Source of the DNA: Guptibacillus hwajinpoensis
GTDB taxonomy: Bacteria > Bacillota > Bacilli > Bacillales > Guptibacillaceae
Length of the DNA stretch: 64,000 nt
NCBI RefSeq assembly: GCF_029277305.1
Contig: NZ_CP119526.1
Reading direction: 5' to 3' (one strand)
Shown here piece after piece: positions 8,457 to 17,428 of this stretch (its first letter is position 1; every line of letters starts with the position of its first letter). Position numbers and translations under genes: made by a program. Below the pieces are notes generated by a model. That model saw only the letters and a program-made list of their open reading frames with translations. It had not been told where the DNA came from and ran no database searches.

Positions 8457-9728
8457 CCGCTTATTATTATGATTTTGCTGATAGATGTTAATTCCAGCCT
8501 CTTCTAACATCCACTCAATGTGAACACCATAACCTGATGTTGAATCGTTAACAAAAACATGAGTTACTGCTCCAATAACTTTTCCTTCTTGAATAATAGG
8601 ACTTCCACTCATTCCTTGAACGATGCCACCAGTTTCTTTCAACAATTCTGGATCTGTAACTTTAATGACCATACCCTTAGTTGCCGGGAATTTTTGTGGT
8701 ATAGAACTTACCACTTCAACATCATAAGCCTTTACTTCACTGCCTTTAACAACTGTTAATATTTTTGCAGGTCCCTCTTTCACCTGATGCGATAAAGCGA
8801 TCGGCATTGGCTTGTCATACAATCCCTTTTTCACTTCATTATTCATTTCTCCAAAGATCCCAAATGGACTATTTCGAGTAATGGTACCAAGTTTCTGATC
8901 GGTATTCGAAAACCTTGCTAACTTTTCTCCTGGGTGTCCATTACTTCCTTTTTCTATCGAAGTAACAGAAGATGGATAAATTTCTCCGTGGTGAACAACA
9001 ATCGGTTTTTTAGTATCCATATCGGATATAACATGACCTAATGCTCCATACTTTTTAGTATTAGGATGAAAAAAAGTTAGAGTTCCAACACCTGCTGCTG
9101 AATCTCGAATATATAACCCAATACGATAGGATTCATTCTGTTTGTCTTTTACCGGAACAAGCTTCTTACTAAGTTCTTTATTTTCTCGAACGATCGTTAC
9201 TTGTAGCGCATTGCCTTCATTAGCAGCTTTCTTCACTATTGAACCAATGTCACTCATTTTCTTTACAGATTGACCATTAATTTTGGTAATAATATCTCCA
9301 ACTTGTATATCTGCTAACTCTCCTGGGGATCGATCTCCCTGATTTGTGTGAATGAGGTGATGACCTACAACAAGGACACCGCGCGTATTAAGCTTCACAC
9401 CAATTGATTGACCTCCTGGAATCACTTTGAATTCAGGAAGAATCTTAACATCAACCTTCTTAACGGGAAAATCACCAACCGTTAAGTCAAGTATATCCGA
9501 ACCGCTATTTTTACCACTAATCGTCAGTTCTTTTTGCTGCTTATCAATACTTACTACTTCCGAACTTCCAATAGTAGCCGCGGCTGGTATAACAGATGGG
9601 ATCGTTGCTTGATCTCCTTCAAACATGACAATCTCATCTGGAATCGATATAAACAATTGTACCGGTTTCATAAAACCAAGTGCAATTAAACATCCAAGGA
9701 GAACTACACCTAACAATTTACGAATCAT
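8445..9728 (-). CDS. spoIVB: SpoIVB peptidase (S55), sigma-K checkpoint signal protease
   Basis: A 427-residue serine peptidase made in the forespore and secreted into the intermembrane space, where it triggers pro-sigma-K processing. An N-terminal membrane anchor (MIRKLLGVVLLGCLIALGF) is followed by a PDZ domain (about 115-180). The S55 catalytic domain has His in ALGHVISD and nucleophile Ser near residue 374 in GMSGSP. I took ATG 9728, giving the same length as the B. subtilis enzyme, over a possible start at 9863 that adds 45 unrelated residues. It sits between recN and spo0A as in B. subtilis. Confidence 0.95.
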   Translation of the reverse strand: MIRKLLGVVLLGCLIALGFMKPVQLFISIPDEIVMFEGDQATIPSVIPAAATIGSSEVVSIDKQQKELTISGKNSGSDILDLTVGDFPVKKVDVKILPEFKVIPGGQSIGVKLNTRGVLVVGHHLIHTNQGDRSPGELADIQVGDIITKINGQSVKKMSDIGSIVKKAANEGNALQVTIVRENKELSKKLVPVKDKQNESYRIGLYIRDSAAGVGTLTFFHPNTKKYGALGHVISDMDTKKPIVVHHGEIYPSSVTSIEKGSNGHPGEKLARFSNTDQKLGTITRNSPFGIFGEMNNEVKKGLYDKPMPIALSHQVKEGPAKILTVVKGSEVKAYDVEVVSSIPQKFPATKGMVIKVTDPELLKETGGIVQGMSGSPIIQEGKVIGAVTHVFVNDSTSGYGVHIEWMLEEAGINIYQQNHNNKRAAS

Positions 9729-9831
9729 GTCTGTCCTCAATTCTTCACTCTCCTCGCTCTTGCCCACACCTCCAACATGGCTGTATCTATAATTTTGCCT
9801 TGAGAGCTCGTTATTATAACCTGTAAAAATG

Positions 9832-9861
9832 AAAATGCTACCCTTAGTTGGATAGCATTTC
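9832..9861 (-). terminator. Terminator of recN
   Basis: Minus strand: AAATGCTATCC - AACTAA - GGGTAGCATTT followed by TCATTTTTA, immediately after the recN stop codon. The stem has one mismatch. Confidence 0.75.
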
Positions 9862-9864
9862 ATA

Positions 9865-11559
9865 TCATGATTTTATTTGGTTAGCTTGAAGCAATAATTC
9901 TCGCGCGTGTTTTTTCGTAAGTTCAGTCATTTCAGCACCTGAAATCATTCTACCAAGTTCTTCAATTTGTTCTTCATTGCTTAAATTTCCAACACTTGTC
10001 TTTGTCCGACCCTCACCCGTCTCTTCTTTTGAGATATACAAGTGATGATCAGCCATAGCAGCTACTTGTGGGAGGTGAGTGATGACAAGAACTTGTGAAC
10101 CAGAAGAAAGACGCTGAATTTTCTCAGCCATCGCCTGTGCAACTCTTCCACTTACACCTGTATCTACTTCATCAAAGATAATTGACGTAATGCCTTGATG
10201 CCTCGAGAAAATTGATTTTAACGCAAGCATAATTCGTGAAAGTTCACCACCAGAAGCCGTTTTGGATAATTGCTTTAATGGCTCACCAGGATTAGTTGAA
10301 ATCATAAAATCAATATCATCTTTTCCCGATTTATGAAATGGTTCATTTTTGTTATCTATTTCGTTAAAGTGAATCGCAAATTTCGTTTTCTCCATATACA
10401 AATCTCTAAGTTCGTGATGAATCGCGTCTACAAGGACTCTGGCAACCGTTTTACGAAGACCCGTTAAATTATCGGCCTCAACGGATAAGTCCGCTTTAAT
10501 GCTCTTTAAATCAGATTCTAGCTCCTCTACACGATCTTCTCTATTTACTAACTCATCCACTTCATCCTCAATGGAAGCAGCGTATTCCAGAATTTCTTCT
10601 ACGGATTCACCGTATTTTCTTTTCAAAACCTGGATCTCATTCAAACGTTCTTCTACAAAATCTAATCGTGCTGGATCAAATTCAAGTTGATCGCGGTATG
10701 TATTTAGCTTACCTACGGTTTCTTCAAGTAAATAATATTGGTTTGCAACTTCCTCATGATAACTCTTTAACTCTTCATCAAGATCTGAAACTGATTCAAG
10801 CTGCGACATCGCAAGGCCAACCCAGTCAAGTCCTTTATTATCCCCGTGTAATGAATGATAGACATCTTGTAGAGCAGAAAATAGCTTCTCGAAATTACCT
10901 AAACGCATTTTCTCTTCCATAAGCTCTTCGTCTTCATTTGGAGAGAGTTCTGCTTTCGTAATTTCTTCAAGCTGATATTGTATTAAATCAAGCCTATGGG
11001 CCATTTGTTGTTCATTCTCTGTTAGATTCCTCATCTGCAGTTGGATCTTCTTAAACCGTGAATAAATTTCCCTGTATTCAATTAATGCGGGTCCTATCGA
11101 TCCATCACCAAATTGGTCAAGTAGAGATAAGTGTTTGTCTGACTGCATAAGATCCTGGTGTTCATGTTGTCCATGAATATCAATTAGCGTTTGACCAATC
11201 TCTCTTAGTATTCCGAGTGTTACTAATTTCCCATTTACCCTGCAAATACTTTTGCCTGAGCTGGATATGTCTCGACGTAATACGACCATATCATCGGTAA
11301 ACTCAATTCCAATATCCTCTAACTTTTGAACTGTAGGGTGTGCTGGGTCTATATGAAATAAACCTTCAATTTCAGCCTTCTTTGTGCCATATCGAACAAA
11401 CTCTGCTGAACCTCTGCCACCTACTAGCAGTCCGATTGCATCAATAATAATTGATTTCCCCGCACCCGTTTCGCCAGTAAGAACCGTTAAACCGCGTTCA
11501 AAAGAAACGGTAATCGCTTCTATAATCGCAAAATTACGAATGGATAGTTCGGCTAACAT
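9865..11559 (-). CDS. recN: DNA repair protein RecN
   Basis: A 564-residue SMC-like ATPase acting early in double-strand break repair. Walker A GETGAGKS lies at residues 29-36. A long charged coiled-coil region covers roughly 150-370, and the C-terminal half has signature SGGELSRIMLALK and Walker B SIIFDEVDTGVSG. Length is normal. It follows argR on the same strand with a 33-base gap, the conserved Bacillus order argR-recN. Confidence 0.97.
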   Translation of the reverse strand: MLAELSIRNFAIIEAITVSFERGLTVLTGETGAGKSIIIDAIGLLVGGRGSAEFVRYGTKKAEIEGLFHIDPAHPTVQKLEDIGIEFTDDMVVLRRDISSSGKSICRVNGKLVTLGILREIGQTLIDIHGQHEHQDLMQSDKHLSLLDQFGDGSIGPALIEYREIYSRFKKIQLQMRNLTENEQQMAHRLDLIQYQLEEITKAELSPNEDEELMEEKMRLGNFEKLFSALQDVYHSLHGDNKGLDWVGLAMSQLESVSDLDEELKSYHEEVANQYYLLEETVGKLNTYRDQLEFDPARLDFVEERLNEIQVLKRKYGESVEEILEYAASIEDEVDELVNREDRVEELESDLKSIKADLSVEADNLTGLRKTVARVLVDAIHHELRDLYMEKTKFAIHFNEIDNKNEPFHKSGKDDIDFMISTNPGEPLKQLSKTASGGELSRIMLALKSIFSRHQGITSIIFDEVDTGVSGRVAQAMAEKIQRLSSGSQVLVITHLPQVAAMADHHLYISKEETGEGRTKTSVGNLSNEEQIEELGRMISGAEMTELTKKHARELLLQANQIKS

Positions 11560-11592
11560 ATTCTCCCACCTTCAAAGATCATCGTTCTGCTC

Positions 11593-12042
11593 TTATAGCA
11601 TATCAATAAAGCGTTGAGATAGCATAGGAGCTGCATCTGCGCTCTTACAAATAATAAGAATCGTATCGTCCCCACTGATGTTACCCATAATCTCTTCCCA
11701 ATCAAGATTGTCAATTAACGCTCCGATCGCATTCGCATTACCCGGTAACGTTTTCATAACGATAAGGTGGTCCGCATGATCAATACTTATAAATGCATCG
11801 GTTAAAGTTCTTTTAAGCTTTTGCAATGGATTAAAGCGCTGGTCAGCAGGAAGACTGTATTTATACCTTCCGTCTATAGTTGGTACTTTAACAAGATGCA
11901 GCTCTTTAATATCTCTTGAAACTGTAGCTTGCGTGACATTAAAACCTGCACTTTTGAGACTGTAAACGAGCTCATCTTGAGTTTCAACATCTTGATTAGC
12001 AATTAATTCACGAATTTTAATGTGACGTTGTCCTTTATTCAT
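11593..12042 (-). CDS. argR: Arginine repressor/activator ArgR (AhrC)
   Basis: A 149-residue regulator of arginine biosynthesis and catabolism. The N-terminal winged helix (KIRELIANQDVETQDEL, then NVTQATVSRDIKELHL) binds ARG boxes. The C-terminal domain, with NANAIGALIDN and GDDTILIICK segments, hexamerises and binds arginine. The ATG at 12042 has GGAGGTTTTACTT directly before it; the longer frame to 12138 has no ribosome binding site. It lies between tlyA and recN. Confidence 0.96.
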   Translation of the reverse strand: MNKGQRHIKIRELIANQDVETQDELVYSLKSAGFNVTQATVSRDIKELHLVKVPTIDGRYKYSLPADQRFNPLQKLKRTLTDAFISIDHADHLIVMKTLPGNANAIGALIDNLDWEEIMGNISGDDTILIICKSADAAPMLSQRFIDML

Positions 12043-12182
12043 AAGTAAAACCTCCAGAAATTCCGGTAAGTAAATTGTGACAGCCTTATTATATAGCCCT
12101 TTCCTACTTTTGTATAGGCATTCATAAATATTCAGCACTATGACTACATAACAAATTGACTTAAAAGATCGTTACGTAAGTA

Positions 12183-12216
12183 GAAAAAAAGGACACACAT
12201 GGTGTATCCCTTTAAA
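12183..12216 (-). terminator. Terminator of tlyA
   Basis: Minus strand: AAAGGGATACAC - CAT - GTGTGTCC followed by seven T residues; one bulged base in the stem. It overlaps the tlyA stop and separates this operon from argR. Confidence 0.7.
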
Positions 12217-13018
12217 ACTCCTGATGCGCCTGTACTACTACGTCTTCTGGGTCCGGAACATCTTCAGTCAACATCTCTTGCTTCCACCCAAGATGAAGAA
12301 GAAATTCAATATTACCTTCACCACCGGTTATTGGAGAATAAGAAAGTCCGTTGATCTGATACCCTTCGCGAGTCGCAAAATCCATCATCTCTTTTAGTAC
12401 ACGAAGATGAATTTTCTTATCACGTACAATCCCTTTTTTACCTACTTCTCCTCTACCTGCTTCAAACTGAGGTTTAACAAGCGCAACCACCTCACTATTT
12501 TCTTTAAGAATTCCTTTAAGGACAGGTAAAATTAATTTCAATGAAATAAAGGACACGTCAATTGTTGCTAAATCCGGTAGACCTTTATCGAAATCCTCTT
12601 TTACAGAATAACGAAAATTGGTTCTCTCTTTCACAACGACACGATCATCAACACGAAGTTTCCACGCTAACTGGTTGTATCCTACATCTAAAGCATAAAC
12701 AAGCGTTGCGCCATTTTGGAGCGCACAGTCAGTAAATCCTCCTGTAGAAGAACCTATATCGAGTACAACTTTATTCGCTGGTTCTAATGAGAAAACCTCA
12801 ATCGCTTTCTCGAGCTTTAATCCACCACGTCCAACATAACGTAATGTGTCGCCCTTGATTTGCAATGCAATATCTTCATTTACTTTCATGCCAGGCTTGT
12901 CCATTCTCTCTGTTTCAGAGAACACTAGACCAGCCATAATGGCTCTCTTTGCTTTTTCTCTAGTATCGATTAATCCACGATTCACAAGAATTACATCAAG
13001 TCTTTCTTTTTTTGCCAT
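12212..13018 (-). CDS. TlyA-family rRNA 2'-O-methyltransferase
   Basis: A 268-residue protein with an N-terminal S4 RNA-binding domain (about 5-65, LDVILVNRGLIDTREKAKRAI) and a C-terminal FtsJ-like methyltransferase with the SAM site LDIGSSTGGFTDCAL. Family members (TlyA/YqxC, once called hemolysin) methylate ribosomal RNA ribose; the exact target here is inferred. It starts 6 bases after dxs in the conserved ispA-dxs-yqxC-argR order. Confidence 0.92.
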   Translation of the reverse strand: MAKKERLDVILVNRGLIDTREKAKRAIMAGLVFSETERMDKPGMKVNEDIALQIKGDTLRYVGRGGLKLEKAIEVFSLEPANKVVLDIGSSTGGFTDCALQNGATLVYALDVGYNQLAWKLRVDDRVVVKERTNFRYSVKEDFDKGLPDLATIDVSFISLKLILPVLKGILKENSEVVALVKPQFEAGRGEVGKKGIVRDKKIHLRVLKEMMDFATREGYQINGLSYSPITGGEGNIEFLLHLGWKQEMLTEDVPDPEDVVVQAHQEF

Positions 13019-13024
13019 GCTTTT

Positions 13025-14917
13025 TTATGCCCTCTTTTGTTTTGCTGGTATCATTTTCTTTGCTTTTGCAGCAATATCGTTTGGTGTTAATCCTATTTCC
13101 TTCAGCAACTCATTCACACTTCCGTGTTCGATATACGCGTCTGGAATACCCATTCTTTGGATGGTGCCATGTTGATAGCCGCTATCATTTACGTATTCTA
13201 AGACAGCACTACCAAAGCCTCCTTGAAGAATAGCTTCTTCAACTGTTAGCATCGGAATACCTTCCTCCATCAATTCAGCCATCATCAACTCGTCAAGAGG
13301 CTTAATGAATCGCGCATTAATGACGCGTGCAGAAATGCCTTCTTTTTCAAGTATTTCAGCAGCCTTTAATAAGTCCTGAAGCGTAGGACCAAATGAAAGT
13401 AGCGCTACATCTTTACCTTCTCTAAGAACTTCCCATGTACCGATAGGAATTTCTTTAAGCTCTTTGTCCATTTGCGCACCTATTCCATTGCCTCTAGGAT
13501 AGCGAACGGCAATCGGTCCCTGGTTATATTGAAGACTCGTATAAACCATATGCTGTAGCTCATTCTCATCTTTCGCCATCATCAAGACCATATTCGGCAT
13601 ATGGCGAAGGAAGGAAACGTCGAAGACCCCTTGGTGCGTTTCTCCGTCTGCACCGACTAAACCTGATCGATCAATTGCAATGAATACGTTTAAATTCTGT
13701 CGACAAACATCATGAACTAATTGATCATACGCTCTTTGTAGAAATGTTGAATAAATAGATAATACAGGCTTGAGTTCTTGGGTAGCTAGACCAGCTGCCA
13801 TTGTCGTAGCGTGCTGCTCAGCGATTCCAACATCAAAAAGCCTCTCAGGAAATTGTTTCTCAAATCCTTCCCACTTCGATCCAACAGTCATAGCAGGCGT
13901 AATCACAGATATCCGATCATCATCTTCTGCTAACTTTCGTACGGTTTCACTCACAACCTTGCTATAGCCTGGTGCCGCTACTTTCGGTTTAATTTGCTCG
14001 CCAGCTTCAATTTTATATGGGCTTACGCCATGCCATACGCCAATTTCATCGTTCTCTGCTGGATGATAACCTTTTCCTTTTTTCGTAAGAACATGGATTA
14101 AGACAGGGCCTTTTGTTTTCTTTGCATATTTGATATTCTCCATTAACGCTTCAATATCGTGACCATCTACTGGACCAAGATACGTAAAACCTAGTTCCTC
14201 GAAGAAAATACCCGATACTAGTAAGTACTTTAGTGCATCCTTAACTCGCTCAGCAGTAGACGCTAAAGCACCACCGAATGCAGGAATCTTCTTTAATAAG
14301 TATTCAAGTTCTTCTTTCGCTTTATGATATTTACCAGCTGTACGAAGTCGCCCTAACACATTATGAAGCGCACCTACGTTTGGTGCTATTGACATTTCAT
14401 TATCATTTAGGATGACTAGCATATCTTTCTGTTCATGACCAATATGATTCAACGCTTCCAATGCCATTCCGCCAGTCAAAGCACCATCACCGATAACTGC
14501 TACAACGCTCTCATCGGTACCCTTCATATCACGAGCCGCTGCCATACCCATAGCTGCAGATAATGAAGTGGAACTATGTCCGGTTTCCCAAACATCATGA
14601 ACGCTTTCATTACGCTTAGGAAATCCACAAAGCCCTTTATACTTACGCAATGTATCAAATTTCGAAGCTCTACCTGTTAGTATTTTGTGGACATATGCTT
14701 GATGTCCTACATCCCAAATAAACTTATCTTTTGGGCTATCGAATATTTTATGCAATACAATTGTAAGCTCAACAACGCCCAAATTTGGACCCAGATGACC
14801 CCCAGTTTCGGATAGTTTGTTAATTAGAAAGGATCTAACTTCTTCAGCAAGTTCTGTCATTTCATTCGTATCATAATTTTTCAGGAATTTTGGACTATCG
14901 ATTTTTTCTAAATCCAT
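13025..14917 (-). CDS. dxs: 1-deoxy-D-xylulose-5-phosphate synthase
   Basis: A 630-residue thiamine-diphosphate enzyme that condenses pyruvate and glyceraldehyde-3-phosphate, the first step of the MEP isoprenoid pathway. The N-terminal HLGPNLGVVELT and the TPP/Mg motif GDGALTGGMALEALN are present. The transketolase-type pyrimidine domain has DVGIAEQHATTMAAGLA, and a C-terminal domain follows. Length is normal. It lies 18 bases after oapA and in the same operon as ispA, so OLE RNA and OapA are embedded among isoprenoid genes. Confidence 0.97.
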   Translation of the reverse strand: MDLEKIDSPKFLKNYDTNEMTELAEEVRSFLINKLSETGGHLGPNLGVVELTIVLHKIFDSPKDKFIWDVGHQAYVHKILTGRASKFDTLRKYKGLCGFPKRNESVHDVWETGHSSTSLSAAMGMAAARDMKGTDESVVAVIGDGALTGGMALEALNHIGHEQKDMLVILNDNEMSIAPNVGALHNVLGRLRTAGKYHKAKEELEYLLKKIPAFGGALASTAERVKDALKYLLVSGIFFEELGFTYLGPVDGHDIEALMENIKYAKKTKGPVLIHVLTKKGKGYHPAENDEIGVWHGVSPYKIEAGEQIKPKVAAPGYSKVVSETVRKLAEDDDRISVITPAMTVGSKWEGFEKQFPERLFDVGIAEQHATTMAAGLATQELKPVLSIYSTFLQRAYDQLVHDVCRQNLNVFIAIDRSGLVGADGETHQGVFDVSFLRHMPNMVLMMAKDENELQHMVYTSLQYNQGPIAVRYPRGNGIGAQMDKELKEIPIGTWEVLREGKDVALLSFGPTLQDLLKAAEILEKEGISARVINARFIKPLDELMMAELMEEGIPMLTVEEAILQGGFGSAVLEYVNDSGYQHGTIQRMGIPDAYIEHGSVNELLKEIGLTPNDIAAKAKKMIPAKQKRA

Positions 14918-14935
14918 GGGATTTCCTCCCCTTCT

Positions 14936-15544
14936 TTATTTCGATTTACGGTTGCCTTTTTTCTTTTTTGACTGATTACCTACCATATTAATTTTGAATG
15001 TTTTTTCAACATAATAAAGGAACCGACCTACTTGAAAAATGATTCCAGTAGAAAAGTGGATGGCAAACGTTTTACCGAGCGCTTTTCCCCCTACCGTTAA
15101 TGCTGCAACTACACTAGTAAATACTACTGATATTATATATTGAAACATTGATCCATCACTATGTCCAAGTTGAAGTGTTAATTGCACGACAACAGTTGCA
15201 GAGGCTGTACCACTTATAATACCCGAAATATCACCTATCACATCATTACAAAAGCTAGCTACGCGATCTGCGTTACGCGTAACAAATATCGCATGCTTTG
15301 CTCCAGTGAGTCGTTCAGCAGCCATCGCATGAAAGGGTACTTCATTAGCAGCTGTTGAAGCTACACCAATTGTATCAAAGAAAATACCAATAAGAACGAT
15401 CAATAGTACAACAATCATTCCAATTGCCCAAGATACACCAGTCAATACTGCTGTGGCAATAATTGAAAAAATAGCCGCTAACACAAGTGTGATAACGGCA
15501 ATAGCTAAACTCCAGTTTATGGATTTTGATACGGAAGCTTTCAT
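14936..15544 (-). CDS. oapA: OLE-associated membrane protein OapA (DUF21/CNNM-like)
   Basis: A 202-residue integral membrane protein with about four hydrophobic segments (near 11-31, 36-58, 105-125 and 135-155) and a strongly basic tail (NQSKKKKGNRKSK). It encodes only a membrane domain like the N-terminal part of CorB/CNNM proteins, without CBS domains. Known OapA proteins bind OLE RNA and hold it at the membrane. Identification rests on the OLE RNA directly upstream, the ispA-OLE-oapA-dxs order known from B. halodurans, and the basic tail. The start has AAGGAG seven bases upstream. Confidence 0.85.
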   Translation of the reverse strand: MKASVSKSINWSLAIAVITLVLAAIFSIIATAVLTGVSWAIGMIVVLLIVLIGIFFDTIGVASTAANEVPFHAMAAERLTGAKHAIFVTRNADRVASFCNDVIGDISGIISGTASATVVVQLTLQLGHSDGSMFQYIISVVFTSVVAALTVGGKALGKTFAIHFSTGIIFQVGRFLYYVEKTFKINMVGNQSKKKKGNRKSK

Positions 15545-15664
15545 ATCTACTCCTTGTCCATTATATAATCACATAAAAATAGGTGTTCAATTAACAGGTA
15601 GCTCAAGGGTCAGTCAAAACGGCCCCTGTTCCCTATCAATCAAACAACCTTGTTAAAGTATGTA

Positions 15665-16270
15665 GTGAAGAGTGGTCACTTAAAGAGTAAAGACTGCGGC
15701 TTAGGTCCAGTAGGTTTTCCCAGATCGATACCTGAACGTCGCCATTCAGGCGGTTTCCCTTTACATCAACCTTAGCGTAGTCACCAGGCGCTAGACTGGA
15801 TTACCACTTAGTCCGCACTATAATCCCCTTTAAGTGTCACTCGGAACAGTCTAGGAGTTTTCCTCAACAGCCCCACACATTTCCTAGCCTCTTTTGCAGA
15901 GCAGATTTCATATGGGTGGTAGGAAAAACGCGGCCGGCCGAGCTGCAAATTTCCAATAATCCATAATCCCCTCTAGCTCCACTCAAGGCAGGCTACGCTG
16001 TTCAACTGCGTTCCCATGCAGCTGAAACAGGTTCATACCCCAATTCATAGCAGGCAGCGTTAACCGCACTGCTACAAGAATGGGCCTCCGCGGAAGCAGG
16101 GTCAACGCCCACATGCCTTTGTGGATCGCCCTGCGACCTTAACTCCCAGCATCGACCCAAGTCTGGGCGACTCAAGCCAACACCAGGAACTTCATCGATG
16201 TGCCCTATGGCGGATTTTTAGGCCCGCCTTCAGAAATGGCGAACTGACTAGAATACTGCACCACTCTAGC
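15665..16270 (-). ncRNA. OLE RNA (ornate, large, extremophilic)
   Basis: A gene-free, GC-rich, highly structured stretch of about 600 bases between ispA and oapA, on the strand of both. The ends close a long-range helix: minus-strand AGAGTGGT (16267-16260) pairs with ACCACTCT (15676-15669). Size, position directly upstream of oapA, and the ispA/dxs neighbourhood are the hallmarks of OLE RNA. Known OLE RNA forms a membrane ribonucleoprotein with OapA and helps cells tolerate cold, ethanol and magnesium stress. Exact ends are estimated from the terminal helix. Confidence 0.9.
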
Positions 16271-16313
16271 TTAACCTATTATACCATATAATATAGTAAT
16301 CCTCAATTATGTG

Positions 16314-17195
16314 TTAATGATCACGTTCGACAATAAACTTAGCGATTGATTGAAGCCTTTCATGATCAATCCCAGAGGCCGATAGGTGTTTTAAGGCTTC
16401 TTCAAAGTGGAAAGTAAGCTTTTCCTTAGCACCATCTAGAGTAAGTAGCTTTGGATATGTGCTTTTGTCATTATTCTCATCGCTTCCAGGTGATTTTCCG
16501 ATTTTTTCTTGATCGCCTTCCACATCAAGAATATCATCGCTAATCTGGAATGAAAGACCCATATGCTCTCCGAACTCTTTTAGATGCGAGCGCTGCGAAT
16601 CGCTAGCATGTGCGATAATAGCACCTGCAATGACTGAGAACACAAGCAACTTTCCTGTTTTATGATGATGAATATATTCAAGCTTCTCAAGAGTTAACTC
16701 TTGCTTTTCTCCATCTAAATCAGCCATCTGTCCCCCGACCATACCGCCAGGACCGGCCGAATGGGCTAGAAGCTTGATGATTTCCACTTTTTGATCACTT
16801 GTAAGGGAAGAGTCTGCAATAATTTCGAAGCTTTGTGTTAACAAAGCGTCTCCCGAAAGAATCGCCGCTGCCTCTCCAAACACTTTATGGTTTGTCGGCT
16901 TTCCTCGCCTTAAATCATCATCATCCATAGCCGGGAGATCATCATGGATAAGAGAATATGTATGAATCATTTCGACCGCACACGCAGCAGGAATGGCTTT
17001 TTCAATCGGCTGACCAAATGCTTCCACAGTAGCGAGCATAAGTATGGGACGAATTCGTTTTCCGCCTGCGTGAATCGAGTAAAGCATTGCTTCCCTAAGC
17101 GTATCAGGCATTTCCACTTTCTCGATAAAGAGTGGAAGCTCTTTGTCTATAAGCTTCTTGTAAGTAGTCATATATGAGGAGAGATCAGAGGTCAC
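16314..17195 (-). CDS. ispA: Farnesyl diphosphate synthase
   Basis: A 293-residue polyprenyl synthase making farnesyl diphosphate from IPP and DMAPP/GPP. The first Asp-rich motif is in HDDLPAMDDDDLRRGKPT and the second is DDILDVEGD; GGKRIRP near the N-terminus binds diphosphate. It starts with GTG, preceded by AGGAGG with 7-base spacing, and its start overlaps the xseB stop by 4 bases (GTGA). It is followed by the OLE RNA. Confidence 0.96.
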   Translation of the reverse strand: MTSDLSSYMTTYKKLIDKELPLFIEKVEMPDTLREAMLYSIHAGGKRIRPILMLATVEAFGQPIEKAIPAACAVEMIHTYSLIHDDLPAMDDDDLRRGKPTNHKVFGEAAAILSGDALLTQSFEIIADSSLTSDQKVEIIKLLAHSAGPGGMVGGQMADLDGEKQELTLEKLEYIHHHKTGKLLVFSVIAGAIIAHASDSQRSHLKEFGEHMGLSFQISDDILDVEGDQEKIGKSPGSDENNDKSTYPKLLTLDGAKEKLTFHFEEALKHLSASGIDHERLQSIAKFIVERDH

Positions 17196-17428
17196 GCTTC
17201 ATCCTCCTGAACAGAGAAAGATTTAATCTCACCATTCTCCTCCACGATCTGATCCATTTTACCTTCAATGGATTGAAGTTTTTCGTGACAAATATTAGAT
17301 AAATTCATTCCTTCTTGGAATAAAGAGATCGCTTTTTCAAGCGGAACATTTCCTTCTTCTAACGCACCTACGATTTGTTCAAGCTTTTGCATCGCTTCTT
17401 CAAATGTTACATTCTCATTTTTCTCCAT
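17192..17428 (-). CDS. xseB: Exodeoxyribonuclease VII small subunit
   Basis: A 78-residue helical protein with the family pattern NVTFEEAMQKLEQIVGALE, GNVPLEKAISLFQEGM. It partners XseA in degrading single-stranded DNA. I chose ATG 17428, which has GAGGAG about 9 bases upstream, over GTG 17437, which the same ribosome binding site would abut. The start overlaps the end of xseA by 14 bases and the stop overlaps ispA, suggesting translational coupling. Confidence 0.93.
   Translation of the reverse strand: MEKNENVTFEEAMQKLEQIVGALEEGNVPLEKAISLFQEGMNLSNICHEKLQSIEGKMDQIVEENGEIKSFSVQEDEA

Noticed and set aside
15641..16300. Structured region as an rRNA or CRISPR locus
   Set aside because: No rRNA motifs and no regularly spaced direct repeats; context and terminal helix indicate OLE RNA.
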